Shown in pieces: positions 28,011 to 36,208 of a stretch of 36,293 nucleotides of DNA. Both the position numbers and the translations under genes were made by a program. Numbering within the stretch: the first letter of the stretch is position 1; every line of letters begins with the position of its first letter. Source of the stretch: a virus. The notes beneath the pieces were generated by a model. That model worked only from the letters and a program-made list of their open reading frames with translations. It made no database searches and was not told the DNA's origin. Where the stretch lies: the IMG/VR virus record IMGVR_UViG_3300047276_000260, positions 1 through 36,293 of that record, one strand, 5' to 3'.

Positions 28011-28703
28011 ATGGCCCTATCCATCACCGTCGACACCACCGGCCTGCAGGCACTGGCCAAGCAATCCAGCGCCTTGGCCAAACAGTTGCCATTTGCCGTC
28101 AGCCTCGCTCTGAATGGCTCGGCAAAGGGCAGCCGCTCTATACCCGGCTCAGATGCCTACAACGTCGTCAAGGCGCTTGCAGGGGCCTCTCGTGGCTATT
28201 TTGATCAACCGACCCCGTTCATTGAAAAGGCATGGCGTGCAACCAACGCCAACAAAGCCAACCCTGAGGTGACCATCTACCCAGAAGACAAGCGCGTCAA
28301 ATACCTCAAGGCGCACATCACCGGCGGCGCTCGTACCTACAAGGGCTATGAAGCCAAGCTGCTTGGACTCAGTAACGAAAGCGTGCAAGCCCTCATCCCA
28401 TCGTTCGTCAAGCGCAACCAGGCAGGGAACGCCACCCGTGGCACGCTCGGGAAGATCATCCAAGCAAGCGCCGCCAAAGGCCCCGGCTCGGTCTTGGTTG
28501 GTAAGCCACGTGGTGGAAACCGCCCAGTAGGCGTTTATGAACGCACCAAGCAGGGCAGCCTAAAACCGTTGTTCGTGGCGCAGCCGACAGCTATCTACCG
28601 CGGTGGCTTCCCCTTAAGCCAGACCACGGCAACCGTAATTAACCGGCGCTTCAGTTCCTACCTAGAGGCAGCCCTTGAACAGGCTCTAAAGTCCGCCCGT
28701 TAA
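28011..28703 (+). CDS. Tail completion-type minor tail protein (gpZ-like)
   Basis: A 230-residue protein from ATG 28011; the open frame extends upstream but runs into the repeat region, so this first good ATG is chosen. Features are L-A-K-Q-S-S-A-L-A-K-Q-L-P-F-A-V-S-L-A-L-N, a basic middle part, and the end G-V-Y-E-R-T-K-Q-G-S-L-K-P-L-F-V followed by a helical tail, resembling gpZ/gp10-like tail completion proteins. Lambda gpZ is 192 residues. A location upstream of the terminase genes rather than in the tail operon is uncommon. The family call is by pattern and only moderately certain. Confidence 0.55.
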   Translation: MALSITVDTTGLQALAKQSSALAKQLPFAVSLALNGSAKGSRSIPGSDAYNVVKALAGASRGYFDQPTPFIEKAWRATNANKANPEVTIYPEDKRVKYLKAHITGGARTYKGYEAKLLGLSNESVQALIPSFVKRNQAGNATRGTLGKIIQASAAKGPGSVLVGKPRGGNRPVGVYERTKQGSLKPLFVAQPTAIYRGGFPLSQTTATVINRRFSSYLEAALEQALKSAR

Positions 28704-28709
28704 TATGGT

Positions 28710-28738
28710 GGCTCAGCGGGGTTGCAGCCCCCTGAGCC
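28710..28738 (+). terminator. Strong hairpin between gpZ-like and HNH genes
   Basis: GGCTCAG (28710-28716) pairs with CTGAGCC (28732-28738), and inside GGGG pairs with CCCC around the loop TTGCAG with one bulged C, an 11-base-pair stem starting seven bases after the stop codon. No T tract follows. The palindrome GTGATCAC (28739-28746) touches its 3' side. It could be an atypical terminator, an RNA processing site or a protein-binding site. Confidence 0.45.
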
Positions 28739-28763
28739 GTGATCACCTATCTCCAGCTAGGCG

Positions 28764-29390
28764 ATGCCAAAAGCTTACAAACTGCCAGCACCCGGCGAGC
28801 CATTTGATCCTGAGCTGTTCAAGCTTGGCCAGCCATGCAAGCGCAATCACATCCACGCTGATGGGTTGACGCTGCGTTTAGTCAAATCCAAAAAATGCCC
28901 ATTATGCGAGCGCACGGACTCACGTGAGCGCTCTGCCCACAGACGAGCCACTGACCCTGCCTTTGTAGAACGGCAGCGTATTTACGCTCTAGAGAATCAG
29001 CGCCGGCTGAGGCAACAGATGAGCTATAGGCTCTATCAGCGTGCAATGAGTAAAGCCCGTAAGGTTGCTCAGCGTGGGGGCGCCCCTGTCCACCTATCCC
29101 CTACTCAGCTTTGGCGTAGATGGTGCGACTTTGATCATTGCTGTGCCTACTGCGGGGCAAGTGGTGATCTAGAGGTTGAGCACGTTGTACCGATCAGCAA
29201 AGGCGGCGAACACCATCTCGGCAACATCGTGCCTGCATGTCATCGCTGCAACAGCAGCAAGCGCAGTAGAGACGCATGGCTTTGGTACAAGGCGCAACCT
29301 TTTTATGAACCATGGCGATGGCACAACATTGAATCCATTCTCAATAAAAGCAAGCCAATGACCGAACAAATCAACCTGTTCGCATCTTGA
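28764..29390 (+). CDS. HNH endonuclease adjacent to terminase
   Basis: A 208-residue protein. An N-terminal zinc-like part has G-Q-P-C-K-R-N-H and K-C-P-L-C-E-R. The HNH core lies at about 131-170: C-C-A-Y-C-G, V-E-H-V-V-P-I-S-K-G-G-E-H-H-L-G-N-I, C-H-R-C-N-S-S-K. It ends in W-Y-K-A-Q-P-F-Y and M-T-E-Q-I-N-L-F. HNH nucleases directly in front of terminase genes are required for cos cleavage in HK97-type phages, and this position fits. The resemblance to the HNH protein at 15411 also allows a mobile nuclease origin. Confidence 0.85.
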   Translation: MPKAYKLPAPGEPFDPELFKLGQPCKRNHIHADGLTLRLVKSKKCPLCERTDSRERSAHRRATDPAFVERQRIYALENQRRLRQQMSYRLYQRAMSKARKVAQRGGAPVHLSPTQLWRRWCDFDHCCAYCGASGDLEVEHVVPISKGGEHHLGNIVPACHRCNSSKRSRDAWLWYKAQPFYEPWRWHNIESILNKSKPMTEQINLFAS

Positions 29391-29615
29391 GCCAAGCGCA
29401 AGAATCGTGAGATCGACTGCGCCGCAATGAGTTTGGGTCCTTCTGCCCAAAAGCCGGAGGGTGATCGCAAGGCCCTTTTTTCATTTAGCGTCAGACGCCA
29501 AAGCCCCTAAACCCTTGCGGCGCAAGGGGTCTGGGCAATTCTCAATAAGCCGCCCCCTAGTCCCATTTAAGGCGGTTTAGCGGCAGTTAAGTTAAGTGAG
29601 GTTCTACTTAACTCT
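29391..29615. other. Non-coding region before terminase, candidate cos site
   Basis: No gene fits in these 225 bases. They hold GGGTCCTT (29435-29442) pairing with AAGGCCC (29469-29475) ahead of T6 (29476-29481), a possible terminator for the HNH gene. Two perfect odd palindromes follow: GCGTC-A-GACGC (29488-29498) and CCCTTGCG-G-CGCAAGGG (29512-29528). GC-rich dyads between an HNH gene and the small terminase gene are where a lambda/HK97 type cos site is expected. This assignment is inference. Confidence 0.45.
29590..29613. promoter_or_regulatory. Inverted repeat over the terminase start
   Basis: AGTTAAGT (29590-29597), loop GAGGTTCT, ACTTAACT (29606-29613): 8-base perfect arms ending two bases before the GTG start of the small terminase gene. 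The loop holds GAGG, the only Shine-Dalgarno-like element. As RNA the hairpin would expose the ribosome site in its loop; as DNA it could be a terminase or regulator binding site. Confidence 0.55.
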
Positions 29616-30149
29616 GTGCTGGTTACGTTCGCTGAGTTTGCAGCGATCAGAGGGTGCACCAAGGCGGCGGTGACGCACGCGAGCAAGAGCCGCATCGCTG
29701 ATGCGGTGGTGATTAAGGATGACAAGAAGTGGCTGGATAGGGATCTGGCGCTTGAGTTGTGGAACAAGAACACGCTGGCTAACAGCGTGAGCAAGGTGAG
29801 CCGGCCGGACCCGGTTGAGGAGCCACCGAAGGATGCGGAGGAGTTGAAGCGGCGTGTGAATGGGCTGCCAGATGATGCGATTCCTGATCTGAATGAGAGC
29901 AGGGCAAGGCGTGAGCACTATCAAGCGGAGCTGGCGAAGCTGCAGGTGACGCAGCAGCGTGGCGAGCTGGTGCCTGCGGAGGATGTGAAGAAGGAGGCGT
30001 TTAAGGTTGGCCGCGGCGTGCGGGAAGCATTGGCGAATTTGGCGGATCGTCTAAGCCATCAGCTGGCGGGCGAGACGGATCCGACGGTGATTCACCAGGT
30101 GCTGACGCAGGAGCACCGCAGTGCGCTGGTGGAGCTGTGTGATGGCTAA
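29616..30149 (+). CDS. Terminase small subunit (Nu1-like)
   Basis: A 177-residue protein with GTG start. The N-terminal L-V-T-F-A-E-F-A-A-I-R-G-C-T-K-A-A-V-T-H is a helix-turn-helix that would bind the packaging site. The second half has S-R-A-R-R-E-H-Y-Q-A-E-L-A-K-L-Q and G-E-L-V-P-A-E-D-V-K, patterns of Nu1/DUF1441-type small terminases, with the C-terminal helical part for contact to the large subunit. It overlaps the large subunit gene by 8 bases. It recognises phage DNA and regulates the motor. Confidence 0.88.
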   Translation: MLVTFAEFAAIRGCTKAAVTHASKSRIADAVVIKDDKKWLDRDLALELWNKNTLANSVSKVSRPDPVEEPPKDAEELKRRVNGLPDDAIPDLNESRARREHYQAELAKLQVTQQRGELVPAEDVKKEAFKVGRGVREALANLADRLSHQLAGETDPTVIHQVLTQEHRSALVELCDG

Positions 30150-32001
30150 CGCATGGCGCGATGGCTTCATGGATGGGCTGCGGCCAGAGCAGCCGCTGAC
30201 GGTGAGTGAGTGGGCGGATCGGTATCGGAGGCTGAGCAGCAAGGCAAGTGCGGAGCCGGGGCCATGGCGCACGGATCGGACGCCTTATCTGCGTGAGCCG
30301 ATGGACTGCCTGAGCAGCGAGAGCGCTGTGCAGCGTGTGGTGATGATGTTCGCGGCGCAGACGGGCAAAACGGAGGCCGGCAGTAACTGGCTGGGCTATG
30401 TGATCGACCATGCGCCGGGGCCGATGTTGTGCGTGCAGCCGACGGTGGAGATGGCGAAGCGGCTTAGCAAGCAGCGGCTTGAGAGCATGATCACGGAGAC
30501 ACCGTGCCTGGCAGAGAAGATTGCACCGGCCAGAGCGCGGGACTCTGGCAACACGATGTTCAGCAAGGAGTTCAGCGGCGGGATCATGCTGCTGACTGGG
30601 GCGAATAGTGCTACCGGGTTGCGATCAGCGCCGTGCCGGTATCTGTTCTGCGATGAAGTCGATGGATTCCCGAGTGATGTGGACGGGGAGGGCGATCCGG
30701 TTGCGTTGGCGGAGCGACGGACGACAACGTTTGCGCGGCGCAAGATCCTGCTCACCAGCACGCCGACTGTGAAGGATTTCAGCCGGATCGAGGCGGAGTA
30801 TTTGCGGAGCGATCAGCGGCGGTTCTATGTGCCGTGTCCAAGTTGCGGCGCGATGGAGTGGTTGAAGTGGGGGCAGTTGAAGTGGGACGACGGCAGGCCG
30901 GAGACTGCCAGGTATCAGTGCGAGCACTGCAGCGAGCGATTCGAGGAGTTGCATAAGCCGGCGATGCTGCGCCGTGGTGAGTGGCGTGCGACAGCACCGG
31001 CTGGCAATGGTCGGACAGCTGGGTTTCAGCTGAGTGGTCTGTATAGCCCGCTGGGATGGTGCAGCTGGGAGCAGCTGGTTGAGGATTTCCTGAGGGCCAA
31101 GGGTGATGCACCGGCGTTGAAGGCGTTTGTAAATACCCGGCTGGCGGAGACATGGGAAGAGGACTATGCGGCGAAGATCAGCGCCGATGGATTGATGGAA
31201 CGGCGGCTTGATTACAGGAGCGGGCTGTGCCCTGCTGGCGTGGTGCTGCTGACTGCTGGTGTTGACGTGCAGGACAACCGGCTAGCGGTGAGTGTGTGGG
31301 GATGGGGCGAGGGTGAGACGGGGTGGTTGGTGTGGCACCAGGAGCTGATGGGTGACCCGACGATGACGGAGGTGTGGAGCCAGCTGGATACAGTGCTGGC
31401 GACTGAGTGGGAACACGAGAGCGGCAAGACCTTGAAAGTTGCACAGATGGCTGTGGACTCTGGCGGCCATTGCACGCATGAGGTCTATAGGTATGTGCGC
31501 GACCGTGTGGGGCAAGGCGTGATTGCGATCAAGGGCAGCAGCCGGCGCAACAGCGCTGCGGTTGGCAAGGGCAGCAAGGTTGATGTGAACTGGCGCGGCC
31601 GGGTGATTAAGCGCGGCGTGACGTTGTACCAGCTGGGCACCGACACGATCAAGACCACGTTGTTTGGCCGGCTCCGGCATAACCAAGCAACAGGTGGGCT
31701 GCACTTCGGGATGGCTGCGGATGAGGATTATTTCAAGCAGGTGACCAGTGAACGGCAGGCGTTGCGATATCACCGCGGCTTTCCGATCCGTGAGTGGGTG
31801 AAGAAAGCGGGGGATCGCAATGAGGCGTTGGACTGCTTGGTGTATGGGTATGCGGCAATGTTGCTTTATGGGCGGCGGATGAATCAGGCAACGATGTGGG
31901 AACAGCTGAGAGTGCAGTTGGAGGAGGGCAAGAAAGCACCGCTAAGATCAAGGAAGAAAGCGGCGCCTGCCGCCCCGTCTGCGTTTGTGAGCAACTGGTA
32001 G
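30142..32001 (+). CDS. Terminase large subunit (GpA family)
   Basis: A 619-residue protein. ATG 30142 overlaps the small subunit stop; the frame upstream is only read-through. Motifs are A-A-Q-T-G-K-T-E-A with Walker A Lys76, Y-L-F-C-D-E-V-D-G-F-P with Walker B Asp171/Glu172, and a zinc-like C-P-S-C-G ... C-E-H-C. The C-terminal nuclease begins near G-V-D-V-Q-D-N-R-L (about 374) and ends with A-L-D-C-L-V-Y-G-Y-A-A. This is the GpA family of lambda-type phages, usually cohesive-end packagers. It drives ATP-dependent filling of the prohead and cuts the concatemer. Confidence 0.95.
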   Translation: MANAWRDGFMDGLRPEQPLTVSEWADRYRRLSSKASAEPGPWRTDRTPYLREPMDCLSSESAVQRVVMMFAAQTGKTEAGSNWLGYVIDHAPGPMLCVQPTVEMAKRLSKQRLESMITETPCLAEKIAPARARDSGNTMFSKEFSGGIMLLTGANSATGLRSAPCRYLFCDEVDGFPSDVDGEGDPVALAERRTTTFARRKILLTSTPTVKDFSRIEAEYLRSDQRRFYVPCPSCGAMEWLKWGQLKWDDGRPETARYQCEHCSERFEELHKPAMLRRGEWRATAPAGNGRTAGFQLSGLYSPLGWCSWEQLVEDFLRAKGDAPALKAFVNTRLAETWEEDYAAKISADGLMERRLDYRSGLCPAGVVLLTAGVDVQDNRLAVSVWGWGEGETGWLVWHQELMGDPTMTEVWSQLDTVLATEWEHESGKTLKVAQMAVDSGGHCTHEVYRYVRDRVGQGVIAIKGSSRRNSAAVGKGSKVDVNWRGRVIKRGVTLYQLGTDTIKTTLFGRLRHNQATGGLHFGMAADEDYFKQVTSERQALRYHRGFPIREWVKKAGDRNEALDCLVYGYAAMLLYGRRMNQATMWEQLRVQLEEGKKAPLRSRKKAAPAAPSAFVSNW

Positions 32002-32004
32002 GCC

Positions 32005-32571
32005 GTGAACATCCCCAGCACAATCCAGGCCGGCGACACGATTCAGTGGCGGGACGTTGAGGGTGTGGACAATCTGGGCAATGTGGTTAGCAGCGCGGAC
32101 TATTCGCTGACCTATTGGCTGCGTACTAATACAGCAAGCGAGGGCAGCAGCGCTGTTGGCACCGCCTATGGGACTGGGTGGGAGTTCACGATCAGCGCAG
32201 CGACCAGCGGCGCGTTTGATGCAGGTACGTGGTACTGGCAGGCAATTGCCAGCAAGGCTGGATCGGTGATCACGCTGGGCGCTGGCCAGCTGACGGTTGA
32301 GCGGGCACTGAGCTATGCCGGCACACCGGGTGCGTTTGATGGGCGCAGTCAAGCGCAGATTGATCTTGATGCTGTGCAGGCTGCGATCCGCACGATCATC
32401 AGCGGCGGCGCTAAGCAGTACACAATCGGCAGCCGCAGTTTCACCAAGCTGGATCTGGGTGAGCTGATGGAGCGTGAATCTAAGCTGAAGGCTGAGATCA
32501 AACGAGAGCAGATGGCGGAGCTGATCGCCAATGGTCTTGGCAATCCGCACAATCTGTTCGTGAGGTTCTGA
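32005..32571 (+). CDS. Head-tail connector with gpW-like C-terminus
   Basis: A 188-residue protein, GTG start. Residues 1-105 are a beta-sandwich type domain opening with I-P-S-T-I-Q-A-G-D-T-I-Q-W, which I recall from phage proteins lying at the same place in other siphoviruses. Residues 113-188 contain Q-A-A-I-R-T-I-I-S-G-G-A-K-Q-Y-T-I-G-S-R-S and L-D-L-G-E-L-M-E-R-E-S-K-L, a pattern like lambda gpW, the small head-completion connector. Gene order (large terminase, gpW, portal) is as in lambda. The N-terminal domain could be a head decoration added to gpW. Confidence 0.7.
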   Translation: MNIPSTIQAGDTIQWRDVEGVDNLGNVVSSADYSLTYWLRTNTASEGSSAVGTAYGTGWEFTISAATSGAFDAGTWYWQAIASKAGSVITLGAGQLTVERALSYAGTPGAFDGRSQAQIDLDAVQAAIRTIISGGAKQYTIGSRSFTKLDLGELMERESKLKAEIKREQMAELIANGLGNPHNLFVRF

Positions 32572-34151
32572 TGGGATTGCGCACGCGGCTGTTCAAGGCG
32601 ATGGGATTCGAGCCGGTGCGGCCGCGTGCTCGGGCATATCAGGGTGCCCGCGTTAGCAGGCTGACGGCTGACTGGGTGACTAGCGGCACCAGTGCCGACA
32701 GCGAAATCAAGAGCAGCTTTAAGGCGCTGCGCAACCGGGCAAGGCAGCTATGCCGTGATAACGACTATGCGCGGCAGGCGTTACGTGCGATCCAGAACAA
32801 TGTGATCGGGCACGGTATCCGCCATCAGGGACAGGTGCGGATGCTGCGTGGCGGCAAGTTGGATGAGGCGATCAACGGCCAGATCCATGAGCAATGGGAG
32901 AAGTGGATGCACAAGAGCCGCTGTGATGTGAGCGGCATCCTTGGCTTTCACGATATTGAGCGCCTGCTGGTGCGCAGCCTGGCCGAAAGCGGCGAGGTGT
33001 TTGTGCGGATGATCCGGCGTCCGTTTGGGGATAGCAAGGTGCCGTTCGCGCTGCAGGTGCTGGAAGCGGACTATCTGATCGACGACGACGTTCCGCAAGC
33101 CAAGGAAGGCAACACGGTGCGGATGGGCATCGAGGTGGATGGCTACCTAAGGCCGCAGGCTTACCACTTCTACGCCAACCATCCGGGCGACACCTACGCG
33201 GGCCCGAACCGCAGCAATGGGAAGCGCGTGCGGGTGCCTGCTGATGAAGTCCTTCATCTTTTCCTCCCTGAACGCCCCGGCCAGACACGAGGGGTCACCT
33301 GGTTCGCATCGGCTTTGATGCGTCTGCACATGCTGCAGGGCTACGAAGAGGCCGAGGTTGTGCGTGCTCGGGCTAGCTCGGCGCTGATGGGCTTTATCCA
33401 ATCGCCAGAGGGCGAACTGGTGGGCGATGAGATTTATGAGGGTGAGCGCGTTAGCGAGTTTCAGCCTGGTGTCTTCAAGTATCTGGCGCCTGGTGAGAGC
33501 GTCACGGTGCCGGACCTGAATGCACCTGACGGCCAGCTGGAACCATTCACCCGCAGCATGTTGCGTGCTGTGGCTGCTGGCGTTGGTGTGTCGTTTGAGA
33601 GCATCAGCAAGAACTTCTCAGAGAGCAACTACAGCAGCAGCCGGCTGAGCCTGCTGGAAGAGCGCGACACCTACCGCGTGCTGCAGCGGTACATGGTGGA
33701 AAACTTTCACCAGCAGGTATTCGAGGCGTGGCTTGATATGGCTGTGTTGAGCGGTGCGCTGAGCCTGCCTGGTTACGAGACGAACCCGGATCGCTATCGC
33801 GCCAGCCGGTGGGTGCCGCGCAGCTGGGAGTGGGTGGACCCGCAGCGTGAGGTGGACGCCTACAAGACGGCGGTGCGCTGTGGCTTCAAGACGTTGGGCC
33901 AGGTGATCGCTGAACAGGGCGGCGACCTTGAGGATGTGCTGGTGGCACGTCAGGCCGAACTGGCGATGTTGGATGAGATGGACATTGTTGTGGACACCGA
34001 TCCAAGCGAGGTCAACAGCGGCGGTGGCGTGCAGCCCCCGTTGAGCATGGGCGCGACGCCTGTGTTTGATGAGACCCAACCACCATTGGAAGACGAAGGC
34101 TATGAAGAGCAATCGGTTTTAGAAGATCCAACGGAGGCGCCTGAGGATTGA
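32571..34151 (+). CDS. Portal protein (lambda gpB family)
   Basis: A 526-residue protein. Features are R-A-R-Q-L-C-R-D-N-D-Y-A-R-Q-A-L-R, then N-V-I-G-H-G-I-R, the segment V-R-M-I-R-R-P-F-G-D, V-L-E-A-D-Y-L, V-L-H-L-F-L-P-E-R-P-G-Q and F-E-S-I-S-K-N-F, all typical of the lambda-type portal family. Twelve copies form the ring through which DNA enters and leaves the head. The C-terminus is acidic and Pro/Glu-rich. One-base TGATG overlap with the protease-capsid gene. Confidence 0.95.
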   Translation: MGLRTRLFKAMGFEPVRPRARAYQGARVSRLTADWVTSGTSADSEIKSSFKALRNRARQLCRDNDYARQALRAIQNNVIGHGIRHQGQVRMLRGGKLDEAINGQIHEQWEKWMHKSRCDVSGILGFHDIERLLVRSLAESGEVFVRMIRRPFGDSKVPFALQVLEADYLIDDDVPQAKEGNTVRMGIEVDGYLRPQAYHFYANHPGDTYAGPNRSNGKRVRVPADEVLHLFLPERPGQTRGVTWFASALMRLHMLQGYEEAEVVRARASSALMGFIQSPEGELVGDEIYEGERVSEFQPGVFKYLAPGESVTVPDLNAPDGQLEPFTRSMLRAVAAGVGVSFESISKNFSESNYSSSRLSLLEERDTYRVLQRYMVENFHQQVFEAWLDMAVLSGALSLPGYETNPDRYRASRWVPRSWEWVDPQREVDAYKTAVRCGFKTLGQVIAEQGGDLEDVLVARQAELAMLDEMDIVVDTDPSEVNSGGGVQPPLSMGATPVFDETQPPLEDEGYEEQSVLEDPTEAPED

Positions 34152-36208
34152 TGGAGACCACGGATAGAATCAAGGCATTGCAGGATAGAAAGATGGAAGA
34201 GGCACGGCCTTATCCCAACGAACATGCTGCACGGATGACAGATCCGGCGCAGTATGACGAACTGCGGCGAGAGAACAACGCTGGCGGTGAAGGCGTTGAT
34301 TTCATCTATGGCATCAAGGAAGGTGTCAGCGAGATACAGGCTGTGCGCTTTGATGCCCAGCAGTTCAGCGTTGAAGAGGCGCGGCAGTGGTTAGCCGATA
34401 ACGAGATGGATCCCATCATGTTTGAAGAGGCAACCGGCGAGCAGCGCGATATGCCTGGCATTGGCCGGCACCAGCGGGCTGAGATCACAACCTTTGATCA
34501 GGTAGAGGATCGAACCTATGAGTTCCCATTTAGCTCTGAGTTTCCTGTTGCCCGTTACTTTGGCAACGAGATTCTCAGCCATGAGGTAACGGCTGCCGAT
34601 CTCAGCCGCTTGAACGATGGGGCACCGCTGCTGTTCAACCACAACCCGGATCGTGTGATCGGTGTTGTTGAACGCGCCTATATCGATGGCAAGAAACGTC
34701 GCGGCTATGCACGTGTGCGGTTCAGCCGCAACCCTTTCGCTCAGGAAGTCCTGAGTGATGTGAAGGACGGCGTTCTACGCAACGTCTCCTTTGGCTACTC
34801 CATCGACAAAATGGAGGAGCGCGGCAGTGGCGACTTTGTTGCTACTGCCTGGTCTCCTTATGAGGTTTCGGTTGTATCGGTGCCGGCTGATCCCGGCGTC
34901 GGTATCGGCCGATCCCTTGAGGCCGAGCAAGCTGCCTCGGCAGCACCTACACCCGATCCCATTCCTGTAATGGAAAACACCACCCCTGATCTGGCAGTGG
35001 TGCGGGCCGAAGCCGCTGAGGCTGAGCGCTCCCGCATCGCTGGCATTTCTGCACTGTGCGACAAGCACAACATGGCCGACCTTGGCCGCCAGCTGATCGA
35101 ATCTGGTCGTTCTATCGACGAGGCTCGCGCTGCTGTGCTCGACAAACTCGACATTAAACAGGAGCCTGTGAACATGAGCGCCGCTGAAATCGGCCTGACT
35201 GAGAAGGAGAGCCGTAGCTTCTCCTTCCTGCGTGCCATCAACTATCTGGCCAACCCAACCGACCGCGCTGCCCGTGAGGCTGCTGCGTTCGAGATCGAGG
35301 CATCTGAGGCTGCAGCTTCCAAGCTTGGCCGCCAGTCCCGCGGTATCACGATTCCTCAGGATGTGCTGCGCCGTGACCTGAACGTCGGCGCTGCTACTGC
35401 TGGCGGCAACCTGGTTGCTACCGATCTGGACGCTGGCAGCTTCATTGATCTGCTGCGTAACGCCTCTGCCCTTGATCAGGCTGGCGCCACCGTACTGACC
35501 GGTCTTACCGGCAACGTGGCAATCCCCCGCCAGTCCGGCGCTGCTACCGCCTACTGGGTGGCTGAGTCTGGCGCTCCCACCGAGTCCCAGCAGACTGTGG
35601 ATCAGGTGAGCCTGACTCCTAAGACTGTGGCCGCCTACACCGACTACAGCCGCCGCCTGATGATCCAGTCGTCTATCGACGTGGAGAACATGGTGCGCTC
35701 CGATCTGGCCAGCGTGCTTGCTCTTAAGATCGACCTGGCTGGCCTCTATGGCACCGGCTCCAGCGGTGAGCCCCTCGGCCTGAAGCTGACCACCGGCATC
35801 GGCACCGAGAACTTCGCTGCTGACGCTCCCACCTTCGCTGAGGTGGTGGCACTGGAGAGCGACGTGGCAACCGCCAACGCTCTGCTGGGTAGCCCCGTCT
35901 ACCTGATGAACGCTGCAATGCGTGGTTACCTGAAGACCACCAGCAAGGACACCGGTTCCGGCATGTTCATCATGGAAGGCGGCGAAGTGAACGGCTACAC
36001 CGGCGTTCTCTCCAACCAGGTGGCAGCTGGCGATCTGTGGTTTGGCAACTTTGCCGACCTGATCATCGGTTACTTCTCCGGCCTGGACATCATGGTGGAC
36101 CCCTACACCAACAGCACCAGCGGCACCGTTCGCGTGGTTGCGATGCAGGATGTGGACATCGCTGTTCGCCATCCTGAATCCTTCAGCCGCGGCAACAACA
36201 ACCTCTGA
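34151..36208 (+). CDS. Fused prohead protease and HK97-type major capsid protein
   Basis: A 685-residue polyprotein. ATG 34151 overlaps the portal stop; a TTG at 34148 is less likely. Residues 1-95 form an N-terminal domain with Y-P-N-E-H-A-A-R, I-Q-A-V-R-F-D-A and E-E-A-R-Q-W-L-A-D, as seen in XkdF/protease-linked phage proteins. Residues 115-260 are an HK97-type protease: L-L-F-N-H-N-P with His164, and V-L-R-N-V-S-F-G-Y with Ser213 as catalytic residues. Residues 260-340 are a charged helical scaffold-like region. Residues about 340-685 form the capsid protein (T-A-Y-W-V-A-E, Y-G-T-G-S-S-G-E-P-L-G). The protease must release mature capsid protein. Confidence 0.92.
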   Translation: METTDRIKALQDRKMEEARPYPNEHAARMTDPAQYDELRRENNAGGEGVDFIYGIKEGVSEIQAVRFDAQQFSVEEARQWLADNEMDPIMFEEATGEQRDMPGIGRHQRAEITTFDQVEDRTYEFPFSSEFPVARYFGNEILSHEVTAADLSRLNDGAPLLFNHNPDRVIGVVERAYIDGKKRRGYARVRFSRNPFAQEVLSDVKDGVLRNVSFGYSIDKMEERGSGDFVATAWSPYEVSVVSVPADPGVGIGRSLEAEQAASAAPTPDPIPVMENTTPDLAVVRAEAAEAERSRIAGISALCDKHNMADLGRQLIESGRSIDEARAAVLDKLDIKQEPVNMSAAEIGLTEKESRSFSFLRAINYLANPTDRAAREAAAFEIEASEAAASKLGRQSRGITIPQDVLRRDLNVGAATAGGNLVATDLDAGSFIDLLRNASALDQAGATVLTGLTGNVAIPRQSGAATAYWVAESGAPTESQQTVDQVSLTPKTVAAYTDYSRRLMIQSSIDVENMVRSDLASVLALKIDLAGLYGTGSSGEPLGLKLTTGIGTENFAADAPTFAEVVALESDVATANALLGSPVYLMNAAMRGYLKTTSKDTGSGMFIMEGGEVNGYTGVLSNQVAAGDLWFGNFADLIIGYFSGLDIMVDPYTNSTSGTVRVVAMQDVDIAVRHPESFSRGNNNL

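Noticed and set aside
34775-36172. 465-codon minus strand open frame opposite the capsid part
   Set aside because: It is antisense to a well-supported protease-capsid gene. The His/Gly/Val-rich composition is typical of reversed codons of a G/C-rich gene, and there is no family pattern.
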